5,312 nucleotides of DNA from an uncultured Pseudomonadota bacterium (GTDB taxonomy: Bacteria; Desulfobacterota_B; Binatia; UBA9968): contig CAMLCX010000366.1 of assembly GCA_946478635.1 (NCBI GenBank), positions 1 to 5,312 of the forward strand. The letters are read 5' to 3'. Position 1 is the stretch's first letter. Every line of letters starts with the position of its first letter. The position numbers were made by a program, and so were the translations under genes. The notes below the pieces were generated by a model, which saw nothing but the letters and a program-made list of their open reading frames with translations, searched no databases and was not told where the DNA came from. This document shows, piece by piece, positions 1-5,244 of the stretch.

Positions 1-77
1 TGGAATCCATGGCGAAAGAGATGATGTCGCAGCGGCCGGAGGTCATCGAACGATTGAAGAAAGTTTTGGGAAACTGA
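1..77 (+). CDS. C-terminal end of an unidentified protein (5' truncated by the window edge)
   Basis: The third forward frame is open from the window edge to a TGA at 75-77. It gives 24 residues ending in EVIERLKKVLGN, a charged helical tail of the kind that commonly ends a soluble protein. The second frame is also open (to a TAA at 92-94), but its glycine/arginine-rich translation looks less natural. The fragment is too short to assign to a family. The gap of 64 bases to the next start contains no obvious terminator, so co-transcription with the downstream hydrolase gene is possible but unproven. Confidence 0.55.
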   Translation, partial: ESMAKEMMSQRPEVIERLKKVLGN

Positions 78-141
78 GGCGGCGAGTGATGTAACCCGCG
101 TTAAGTACCGCGCGTCCTGATCTCACAATCGGAGGTTTGAT

Positions 142-849
142 ATGGGCTCAACCTGGGACAACATAAACGTCGATAGCTCGAAGATGCGAGTTTACGTCAG
201 CCAGCCGGAGACTTCACGGCCGGCCCCGGCGCTGATTGTCGTGCAGGGGCAGACCGGCGTCGATGATTTTCTTAAGTTCTCGGACATGGTTGCAAAGGAA
301 GGATTTGTTGCGGCGGCGCCGGATTTTTATCATCGTGATCCGCCGGACTGTAAAGACGACGGACCGACGCGGCGCATGCGGCTGCGTGATGCAACCGTCA
401 TTCAAGACGTCAACGCTACGGTAAGCTATCTCAAGTCGCACAAGTCCGTCGATCCGGGCAGGATCGGCATCGTCGGCTTCTGCATGGGCGGGCGCGTTGT
501 GTATTTAATGTCGGCGGCCAATCCCGCCATCAAGGCCGGTGTCATGTATTACGGCAGCGATCCGTTTTCTCCTTGGGGTGACGGTCCGTCGCCGTTCGAA
601 CGGTCCAAGGATATCTCCTGTCCCATCATGGGTCACTTCGGCGAAGACGACAAAAATCCGTCGCCGGCGGATATGAAAAAGCTCGACGCCGAGCTGACTC
701 GTCTCGGCAAGCCGCATCAATTTCATGCCTATGCCAATGCCGCGCACGCCTTCGCGAATTTCGGCTCAGGCAATTACCGCGAGCATGCGGCGAACGCGTC
801 ATGGCCGCGGACGTTCGGATTCTTCGCAAAACATCTCAAGGGAGATTGA
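142..849 (+). CDS. Dienelactone hydrolase family protein (alpha/beta hydrolase, 235 aa)
   Basis: This is a cytoplasmic alpha/beta hydrolase of the DLH family (carboxymethylenebutenolidase-like), whose characterised members open lactone or ester bonds with a Cys-Asp-His triad. The triad is visible: Cys114 in the nucleophile elbow GFCMGG (112-117), Asp170 in GEDD (167-170) and His202 in AAHAF (200-204). The APDFYHR segment (59-65) is also typical. Length matches the family (about 230-240 aa) and no signal peptide is seen. The ATG is supported by GGAGG at 131-135, six bases upstream. One oddity is that the early strand reads VVQGQTG (33-39), with Gly36 where classical chlorocatechol-pathway DLH has the glutamate of its QE motif, so the classical substrate should not be assumed. 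No aromatic-degradation genes are adjacent. The family call is firm; the substrate is unknown. Confidence 0.93.
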   Translation: MGSTWDNINVDSSKMRVYVSQPETSRPAPALIVVQGQTGVDDFLKFSDMVAKEGFVAAAPDFYHRDPPDCKDDGPTRRMRLRDATVIQDVNATVSYLKSHKSVDPGRIGIVGFCMGGRVVYLMSAANPAIKAGVMYYGSDPFSPWGDGPSPFERSKDISCPIMGHFGEDDKNPSPADMKKLDAELTRLGKPHQFHAYANAAHAFANFGSGNYREHAANASWPRTFGFFAKHLKGD

Positions 850-861
850 ACGGTCAGAAAA

Positions 862-897
862 GTTCAAATCGTTCAAGCCGTTCAAATCGTTCAAGCG
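862..897 (+). repeat. Tandem array, four 9-bp units (GTTCAARYS)
   Basis: Four head-to-tail 9-bp units each begin GTTCAA and are followed by three variable bases (ATC, GCC, ATC, GCG). The array starts 13 bases after the hydrolase stop codon. A further isolated GTTCAAGCG, identical to the fourth unit, occurs at 992-1000. A near-identical array lies on the other strand at 3151-3186. Similar GTTCAANNN strings are, from memory, widespread between genes in some uncultured soil lineages. Function is unknown. Confidence 0.9.
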
Positions 898-962
898 ATT
901 ACAGATAACCAGACACGGCTTGATCGGGTAAACGCATCGGTGATTCCACCCGCACGGAACAA

Positions 963-1017
963 TGTAGGGGCACGCCCCCGTGCGTGCCCTCGTTCAAGCG
1001 ACCGCGGGGTCGCCCAT
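963..1017. repeat. Two-hairpin interspersed repeat-like element
   Basis: Two adjacent inverted repeats lie in the spacer between the hydrolase and the binding-protein gene. The first pairs AGGGGCACG (966-974) with CGTGCCCT (983-990), with one bulged G. The second pairs GCGACC (998-1003) with GGTCGC (1008-1013) around a four-base loop, perfectly. The string TGTAGGGGCACG followed by GGGTCGCCC resembles a dispersed intergenic repeat known from many environmental genomes (recalled, not searched). Neither hairpin is followed by a T-tract, so neither looks like a canonical intrinsic terminator. Apart from this element and the 9-bp array, nothing else was recognised in 850-1123. Confidence 0.65.
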
Positions 1018-1123
1018 GAAAATATGGTGAAACTGAACCACCCGGCGGGAACCGTAGCGCATTGACAGGAATGGTCCGACTGTAATAGACCGGCAATCGT
1101 CACGAAGAGAAGGAGGATCCGAG

Positions 1124-2164
1124 ATGAAACGCTCGCTAGATTTTCCGTCTTCCCGCCGATTTTTGAGGGCCGGCATCCAGCTCGCTCTCGTCATGCTCCT
1201 CATCGCGCTGCTCTTGCCTGCCCGCGTGCAGGCGCAGGCGTTAAAGAAAGTTCCTTTTCCGTTTTCGCCCATCGGTCTTAACTGTCTGCCGTGGTTTGTC
1301 GCCAAAGATGCGCGCATTTTTGAAAAGTATGGAATCGAATTCGATCCCGTCTTTATCGGCGCGTCTTCCGCGCTATTTAATGCCATGCTGTCGGGAGCGG
1401 CGGATGTGGCTGGGTCGGGTGGACCTGCGGTCATTTCAAATATTTTAAAAGGCGGCGATGTCATTCACATTACCGCGATGGTGCCGCGCTTTACCCAATC
1501 GATCATGGTGAAAGCGGAGATTAAGAAACCCGAGGATATGGCAGGCAGGAAAATCGGCGTGAGCCGCCTGGGTACCGTGACTCATTTTGCCCTGCAAACG
1601 TTACTGGATGGTTACGGCATTAAAAATGTGACGATTCTCCAGATGGGTGGTCAGCCTGAGGCTTTCGCCGGTTTGAGCCGAGGCTCGGTGGATGGCGCGG
1701 TGTTCTCGCCGCCGTATAATTTTCAGCTCAAGAAGCTGGGTTATCATGAGTTGGCTTCGCCGAACGATCTAGCGAAGCTCACCGCGTTTATCACCAACGG
1801 CATTGTGGCACGCCGGTCAGTTGCGGAAAAAGACAAGGATACTGTGATTAAGGTCATCAAAGGCACGGCGGAGGCGATAAAAATTATTCAGACGGACCGG
1901 GAATACACCAAGAAGGTGATGGGCAAGTGGATGCCCATGAAAGATGCCGATCTGGCGGAAGAGTCGTACCGCTTCGCCACCGAGAATTACGCCAAGGAAG
2001 GTCTTGTGCCGGAAGCGGCGCTGCGCGGCATGGTGAAACAAATGGTGCAGAGCAATCTCGCCGACGCCAAAATGGCCTCGGCGACGCCGTTGACAGCGTA
2101 CTTTGACAATCGTTATGTCGAAGAGGTGAAGCGCTCGGGATTCTTCGATCAGTTGTGGAGGTAG
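1124..2164 (+). CDS. ABC transporter substrate-binding protein, NMT1/THI5-like (NitT/TauT/SsuA type), 346 aa
   Basis: This is a periplasmic solute-binding protein of the type that feeds nitrate/taurine/alkanesulfonate-like ABC importers. The N-terminus is a Sec signal: basic start (MKRS, R11, R12, R15), hydrophobic core about 17-32, and a signal-peptidase I site after Ala37 (VQA) or Ala39 (AQA). There is no lipobox. The mature protein has the family landmarks: a target strand near FSPIG (47-51), PWFVAKDARIFEKYGIEF (56-73), LSGAADVAGSG (89-99), KKPEDMAGRKIGVSRLG (134-150) and a second-lobe GSVDGAVFSPPYN (187-199). Length is normal (320-350). AGGAGG at 1111-1116, seven bases upstream, supports the ATG. 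No permease or ATPase gene is adjacent, so it is an orphan SBP here. The ligand cannot be read from sequence; pyrimidine precursors, sulfonates and aromatic carboxylates are all possible for the family. Confidence 0.93.
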   Translation: MKRSLDFPSSRRFLRAGIQLALVMLLIALLLPARVQAQALKKVPFPFSPIGLNCLPWFVAKDARIFEKYGIEFDPVFIGASSALFNAMLSGAADVAGSGGPAVISNILKGGDVIHITAMVPRFTQSIMVKAEIKKPEDMAGRKIGVSRLGTVTHFALQTLLDGYGIKNVTILQMGGQPEAFAGLSRGSVDGAVFSPPYNFQLKKLGYHELASPNDLAKLTAFITNGIVARRSVAEKDKDTVIKVIKGTAEAIKIIQTDREYTKKVMGKWMPMKDADLAEESYRFATENYAKEGLVPEAALRGMVKQMVQSNLADAKMASATPLTAYFDNRYVEEVKRSGFFDQLWR

Positions 2165-2217
2165 CCGGCAAGCGCTCGTTGTTAACTATTAACGGTTGGT
2201 TAGCGTCTAAAATCGCA

Positions 2218-2292
2218 GAGCCCTTCGACACAGCTCAGGGCGAACGGAGAAAGGAAAAACCGTTCGTGGTGAGGCTCTCGAACCATGAACGG
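2218..2292. repeat. Interspersed hairpin repeat (CCCTTCGAC...CCATGAACGG type)
   Basis: The right half (2260-2292) folds into a strong hairpin: CCGTTC pairs with GAACGG, extended through a G-T wobble by TGGT/ACCA, for 11 base pairs. The left half supplies CGAACGG (2241-2247), which can instead pair perfectly with CCGTTCG (2260-2266) around a purine-rich 12-base loop, so the two folds exclude one another. The element lies 53 bases after the binding-protein stop. A run of five T occurs at 2302-2306, too far from the stem for a textbook terminator. The sequence strongly resembles a repeat widely seen between genes in environmental bacteria (recalled, not searched). Confidence 0.8.
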
Positions 2293-2355
2293 TAGACGCC
2301 ATTTTTCTGTTACAGCTTGCTAGAACCGACCGATTCTTTTTGTCTGCTCTAACGA

Positions 2356-2389
2356 TGTAGCCCGGATGAAGCTTTGCGTAATCCGGGAA
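2356..2389. repeat. REP-like palindromic element (GTAGCCCGGATGAA...ATCCGGG)
   Basis: CCCGGAT (2361-2367) and ATCCGGG (2381-2387) form a perfect 7-bp GC-rich stem around a 13-base loop, preceded by TGTAG. This head-plus-stem arrangement is characteristic of REP-type extragenic palindromes, and near-identical GTAGCCCGGATGAAG strings are common in proteobacterial intergenic DNA (from memory). No RAYT (REP-associated tyrosine transposase) gene is present in the window. Confidence 0.75.
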
Positions 2390-2608
2390 CCCCCTCTTCC
2401 TGGATTTCGTTTCAAATCCTTCTTTCTCCAATTCTATAACGATTGAGTCGACGACCTCCACCGAATTCGGCAAGCCTGTGCACCATTAAAACGCTCCGCC
2501 CGCGCCACATCTTATTGAAAACCGGCGTTGACGTTGGCGTTATGCTTCGGTTACTGTTTCTGTAGTCGTCATTTGAATTACTGGTCTCTCATTAAAAGGA
2601 GTTGAAAC

Positions 2609-2893
2609 ATGTTATCCGCCATCGTCCTGCTCAACACCGAAAGAGACAAGACCAACAAAGTCGCCGAAGCCCTTGCAGACACCCAGGGCGTATCGGAGGT
2701 TTACTCGGTCGCCGGACGCTACGATCTCGCCGCGATCGTGCGCGCCAGCGACAACGATCAACTGGCGAAAATCGTCACGGAGCATATTCGCGCGGTTCCG
2801 GGCATCACGGCATCGGAAACGCTGATCGCCTTTCGTGTTTACTCGCGGCACGATCTGGAACGGATGTTCTCAATCGGCATGGACAAAGTTTAA
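2609..2893 (+). CDS. Stand-alone Lrp/AsnC ligand-binding (RAM) domain protein, 94 aa
   Basis: The whole protein corresponds to the C-terminal effector-binding and oligomerisation domain of Lrp/AsnC regulators (AsnC_trans_reg). It has a beta-alpha-beta-beta-alpha-beta layout: strand AIVLLN (4-9), helix about 15-25, GVSEVYSVAGRYDLAAIV (27-44) for the two central strands, helix about 49-61, then VPGITASETLIAF (63-75). No N-terminal helix-turn-helix is present, and 94 residues leave no room for one, so it should not bind DNA alone. Members of this single-domain group are thought to form rings that bind amino acids or modulate full-length partners; the ligand here is unknown. AAGGAG at 2596-2601, seven bases upstream of the ATG, decides the start. 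The SRHDLERMFSIG ending (79-90) is typical, so the C-terminus is intact although a repeat begins three bases after the stop. Confidence 0.92.
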   Translation: MLSAIVLLNTERDKTNKVAEALADTQGVSEVYSVAGRYDLAAIVRASDNDQLAKIVTEHIRAVPGITASETLIAFRVYSRHDLERMFSIGMDKV

Positions 2894-2895
2894 GC

Positions 2896-3017
2896 AGCGA
2901 CTGAAAAAGACTCATCTACTTCGTTGCGCTCAATCGTCTCGCGTCAACGTAATGCCGCTGTACGCCTCCGCTCGCCGATTTTTCGCGCGCCTCGTATCTG
3001 AATCCTTTTGAGTCGCT
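2896..3017. repeat. About 122-bp interspersed repeat bounded by imperfect 18-bp inverted repeats
   Basis: The left end (2896-2913, AGCGACTGAAAAAGACTC) matches the reverse complement of the right end (3000-3017) at 15 of 18 positions. The interior contains CTTCGTTGCGCTC, TCTCGCGTCAACGTA and GCGCGCCTCGTATCTGAAT segments. I recall these from a common non-coding dispersed repeat of environmental bacterial genomes. The inner arms are also partly complementary, so the transcript could fold into one long imperfect hairpin. It has no coding capacity and begins three bases after the AsnC-domain stop codon. Non-autonomous MITE-like behaviour is an inference only; no target-site duplication was identified. 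Confidence 0.6.
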
Positions 3018-3035
3018 GGACTTTTTATCCAACCT

Positions 3036-3091
3036 TATCATTTCGAGCGCAGCGAGAAATCCAAGCTCCCTCACATATGTTCGGGATGACA
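3036..3091. repeat. Short palindromic interspersed repeat (TCATTTCGAGCGCAGCGAG type)
   Basis: The left end TATCATTTCGAGC (3036-3048) and right end GTTCGGGATGACA (3079-3091) are imperfect inverted repeats: 9 of 13 match, and two mismatches become G-U pairs in RNA. The sequence TTTCGAGCGCAGCGAGAAAT (3041-3060) closely resembles a dispersed repeat abundant in many environmental genomes (recalled, not searched). No coding potential. Confidence 0.6.
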
Positions 3092-3150
3092 GCTGGATGC
3101 TTTCGCGACCCGACAACGTATCTCCACTGCGAATTCCGGTGTTCCGGAAC

Positions 3151-3186
3151 GGATTGAACCATTTGAACGGCTTGAACGGTTTGAAC
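3151..3186 (-). repeat. Tandem array, four 9-bp units (GTTCAANNN on the minus strand)
   Basis: On the plus strand this reads as four units ending TTGAAC; on the minus strand each unit begins GTTCAA. The variable triplets in minus-strand order are ACC, GCC, ATG, TCC. It aligns with the array at 862-897 at 32 of 36 positions, including a 17-base identical block (GTTCAAGCCGTTCAAAT). It lies 66 bases downstream of the tctA stop, in the orientation in which tctA is transcribed. Confidence 0.9.
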
Positions 3187-3193
3187 GCATCCG

Positions 3194-3233
3194 CAGCCGA
3201 TCCGGCTGTCTTGCGTCCGGCGACAGGATGTCG
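3194..3233. terminator. Two GC-rich hairpins downstream of tctA (possible weak terminator)
   Basis: CAGCCG (3194-3199) pairs perfectly with CGGCTG (3203-3208) around a three-base loop. CGACA (3221-3225) pairs with TGTCG (3229-3233), also around three bases. They lie 20-60 bases beyond the tctA stop in its direction of transcription. Neither has the following U-run of an intrinsic terminator, so a terminator or mRNA-end-protecting role is only a guess. Confidence 0.3.
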
Positions 3234-3252
3234 AGAGAGAAAATAGCGCTGG

Positions 3253-4737
3253 CTAACTTCGTCGCATGACCCGAACGATCACCGGGACGATAAGCAACAG
3301 AAACGAAATGGCCAAGATGGTCGCTGAGATCGGTTGAGTGACAAACACCGCGGTGTTGCCTTGGCTGATTGCCAGGGCGCGGCGCGCTTGAGTTTCCGCC
3401 AACGGACCGAGAATCAAGCCGATCACCGCCGGCGCAACCGGGATGTCCCAGCGGCGCATGACAAAACCGAGTAGGCCGAAGACATAAAGACTTATCAGGT
3501 CGACTACGGATTGATGCAGGCTGTAAGCCCCGAGCGTAGCGAACACTAAAATGCCGCCGTAAAGCAGCGGCCGGGGAATTTCCAGCACTTTTACCCAGAT
3601 GCCGACCAGCGGCAGGTTGAGTATCAGCAGCAACACATTGCCGATATATAGGCTCGCGAGCAGACCCCACACCAAGTCAGGCTGAGATTGAAAGAGCATT
3701 GGACCGGGCTGGATGCCGTAGTTCTGAAATGCGCTGAGCAATACCGCCGCGGTGGCCGAAGTCGGGATGCCGAGCGTCAGCAACGGCACCAGCGCTCCGG
3801 TGACCGATGCGTTGTTGGCAGCTTCGGGGCCGGCGACGCCCTCGATAGCGCCCTTGCCAAATTCCTCGGGATACTTGGTGAGGTTTTTCTCGGTTGCGTA
3901 GGACAGGAAAGTTGGAATCTCGGCGCCGCCAGCCGGAATGGAGCCGAACGGAAAACCGATGGCGGTGGCGCGCAGCCAAGCCGGCCAGGAGCGTTTCCAA
4001 TCTTCTTTCGACATCCAGAGCGAGCCTTTGAGTTGTTCCATTTTTTCTTCGAGACGGCTCGAATAAGCGGCGACATAAAGCGCTTCGCCAACGGCAAACA
4101 ATCCCACCGCAAGCACGACGACGTCGATGCCGTCGAGCATTTCGGGTACGCCAAACGCAAAGCGCGTCGTGCCGGTCTGGCTGTCGATGCCGACAACACC
4201 CAGGAGCAACCCGACAAAGAGGCTCGTCAACCCGCGCACGGTGGAGCTGCCGATGACCGCCGCGACGGTGGTGAACGCAAAGATCATCAGAGCGAAATAC
4301 TCGGCTGGGCCGAATTTCAGCGCGAGCTCGACGACTATCGGAGCAAGCAGCGTAACAAGCACCGTTGCGATCGTGCCGGCAACGAAGGAACCGATGGCGC
4401 TGGTCGCGAGCGCCGGACCGGCGCGGCCATTCTTCGCCATCATATTGCCTTCCAGCGCCGTTGCGATGGATGCGGATTCTCCGGGCGTGTTGAGCAGGAT
4501 CGTGGTCGTCGATCCGCCGTACATGGCGCCGTAGTAGATGCCCGCGAACATGATGAGCGCGCCTGTGGGATCGAGCTTGACCGTGAGCGGCATGAGCATG
4601 GCGACGGTAAGCGCCGGACCGACACCCGGGAGTACTCCGATGAATGTGCCGAGGGTAACGCCGAGGAAGCCCCACAAAAGATTGAGCGGCGTCAGCGCGA
4701 TGCTAAAGCCGTGGCCGAGGGAACTGAAGGCGTCCAT
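3253..4737 (-). CDS. tctA: Tripartite tricarboxylate transporter large permease subunit TctA, 494 aa
   Basis: This is the large integral-membrane subunit of a TTT-family secondary carrier, which moves citrate-like or other carboxylates across the inner membrane using the ion gradient and a periplasmic TctC protein. Family signatures are clear: GVLPGVGP (34-41), the [12 protein letters not shown] segment leading to NTPGE (68-87), [14 protein letters not shown] (183-196), and the second-half counterpart [13 protein letters not shown] (265-277) followed by [12 protein letters not shown] (299-310) and [11 protein letters not shown] (322-332). These reflect the internal two-fold repeat. About a dozen hydrophobic segments span the protein; a charged cytoplasm-like loop lies around 228-251. 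Length (about 500) is normal and the C-terminus ends in a basic RVMRRS. The ATG lies six bases after the tctB stop with only a weak Shine-Dalgarno, suggesting translational coupling. The substrate cannot be inferred. Confidence 0.96.
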   Translation of the reverse strand: MDAFSSLGHGFSIALTPLNLLWGFLGVTLGTFIGVLPGVGPALTVAMLMPLTVKLDPTGALIMFAGIYYGAMYGGSTTTILLNTPGESASIATALEGNMMAKNGRAGPALATSAIGSFVAGTIATVLVTLLAPIVVELALKFGPAEYFALMIFAFTTVAAVIGSSTVRGLTSLFVGLLLGVVGIDSQTGTTRFAFGVPEMLDGIDVVVLAVGLFAVGEALYVAAYSSRLEEKMEQLKGSLWMSKEDWKRSWPAWLRATAIGFPFGSIPAGGAEIPTFLSYATEKNLTKYPEEFGKGAIEGVAGPEAANNASVTGALVPLLTLGIPTSATAAVLLSAFQNYGIQPGPMLFQSQPDLVWGLLASLYIGNVLLLILNLPLVGIWVKVLEIPRPLLYGGILVFATLGAYSLHQSVVDLISLYVFGLLGFVMRRWDIPVAPAVIGLILGPLAETQARRALAISQGNTAVFVTQPISATILAISFLLLIVPVIVRVMRRS

Positions 4738-4743
4738 CGACGA

Positions 4744-5244
4744 TCAAATGCCCGCGCCGCCGAGGATCGGCTGCAACCAGCCGGCGGGCAAATTGACATT
4801 TAAGAATTTAACGAAAAAGAGAAAGACGCCGAGACCCAGGAGCAGACCGATGGCGAAATCACGCGGCAGCTTTGCACTGCCGAATCCGCGCGCGACGCAC
4901 GCCAGGAGCGAAGCTTGGGCGAGCACGAAGCCAGCGGTGTGAATTAAAAAAATTTGCGCGATCAGGCCGATACTGACCCAGATAAAACCGCCGATGTGAA
5001 AACTGTGCTCGCCACGCTCTGTGGCATCGTCCGGAACGGCGTTGCGCCAGCCGCCGGTGATCGCTTCGTAGACTAACCAAATGCCGAGGAGGATGAGACC
5101 GCCGGCGATCACCGCGGGTGCGGCATTGGGCCCGATCCTCGCGTAACCGCCCGCGCTCGATAGTTGTGACGCACCCACGGCGACCCCGAGGCCCAAGATC
5201 AGTACCGCGACCGAGAGGAGGAGTTCCGTGGGTTTGGCTTTCAT
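4744..5244 (-). CDS. tctB: Tripartite tricarboxylate transporter small membrane subunit TctB, 166 aa
   Basis: This is the small, poorly conserved membrane subunit that accompanies TctA. Typical TctB features are an N-terminal membrane segment (about 7-26), the YxxIGPNxxP motif (34-43), a second segment (about 44-60), a polar loop (62-82), two close hydrophobic stretches (about 83-101 and 104-118), a last segment (about 130-147) and a LNVNLPAG tail (148-155). Length is usual for the family. The ATG at 5242-5244 is the only sensible start: the frame is closed upstream by a TGA with no ATG or GTG between. No clear Shine-Dalgarno precedes it. It is followed at once by tctA, forming the conserved B-A pair. 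The binding subunit gene tctC, often upstream, is not within the window. Confidence 0.92.
   Translation of the reverse strand: MKAKPTELLLSVAVLILGLGVAVGASQLSSAGGYARIGPNAAPAVIAGGLILLGIWLVYEAITGGWRNAVPDDATERGEHSFHIGGFIWVSIGLIAQIFLIHTAGFVLAQASLLACVARGFGSAKLPRDFAIGLLLGLGVFLFFVKFLNVNLPAGWLQPILGGAGI

Larger units (their letters stand above)
2165..2608. other. 444-bp intergenic region, repeat-bearing, no gene recognised
   Basis: This spacer separates the binding-protein gene from the small AsnC-domain gene. Near the left end is a small perfect hairpin, GTTAA/TTAAC (2181-2193, three-base loop). It then carries the hairpin repeat at 2218-2292 and the REP-like element at 2361-2387. A minus-strand reading frame through 2207-2473 runs across both repeats and is not a credible gene. 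The right part (2388-2590) shows no recognisable structure. It presumably holds the promoter of the downstream gene, but no convincing -35/-10 pair was found. Confidence 0.7.
2894..3252. other. 359-bp convergent intergenic region made largely of repeats
   Basis: This spacer lies between the converging ends of the AsnC-domain gene (+) and tctA (-). Over half of it is accounted for by four structured segments: 2896-3017, 3036-3091, 3151-3186 and 3194-3233. No open frame here has a protein-like translation. No hairpin followed directly by a T-tract was found on either strand, so how the two convergent transcripts end is unclear; the structured repeats may serve. Confidence 0.7.

Noticed and set aside
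592..603. Perfect 12-bp palindrome CCGTTCGAACGG inside the hydrolase gene
   Set aside because: It encodes ordinary residues (SPFERS) in a conserved-length protein with no repeat context; probably coincidental.
1062..1090. Possible promoter: perfect TTGACA (1062-1067) with TGTAAT (1081-1086) ahead of the binding-protein gene
   Set aside because: The spacing between the boxes is only 13 bases, and at 16-18 bases there is no acceptable -10. It is not listed as a feature, although the TTGACA is suggestive.
994..1464. 156-codon minus-strand frame over the start of the binding-protein gene
   Set aside because: It lies antisense to the signal peptide and first lobe of a clear SBP and crosses the hairpin repeat; no family resemblance.
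2322..2341. AGAA...TTCT hairpin followed by a T-run, a terminator candidate
   Set aside because: The stem is only four uninterrupted A/T-rich pairs, too weak to support a terminator call.
2207..2473. Minus-strand frame of 88 codons in the 2165-2608 spacer
   Set aside because: It needs a TTG start, has no ribosome-binding site, and reads through two palindromic repeats. The first 20 or so residues look slightly protein-like but could not be linked to any family.
2528..2556. Possible promoter (TTGACG at 2528-2533) ahead of the AsnC-domain gene
   Set aside because: The hexamer at the right distance (TTACTG) is a poor -10; not distinguishable from chance.
862..3186. CRISPR interpretation of the tandem repeats
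   Set aside because: The units are 9 bp with no spacers, and there are no cas genes in the window.
3071..3670. 199-codon minus-strand frame overlapping the end of tctA and the convergent spacer
   Set aside because: It translates the 9-bp array into a serine/arginine repeat and reads tctA out of frame; no protein-like features.
3677..4675. 332-codon minus-strand frame overlapping tctA
   Set aside because: An arginine/histidine-rich out-of-frame shadow of tctA with no recognisable domain.
3688..4803. Long open frame (371 codons) antisense to tctA
   Set aside because: Its translation is arginine/glutamate/glycine-rich low-complexity sequence, as expected opposite a GC-rich membrane-protein gene. 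tctA on the other strand has unmistakable family motifs.
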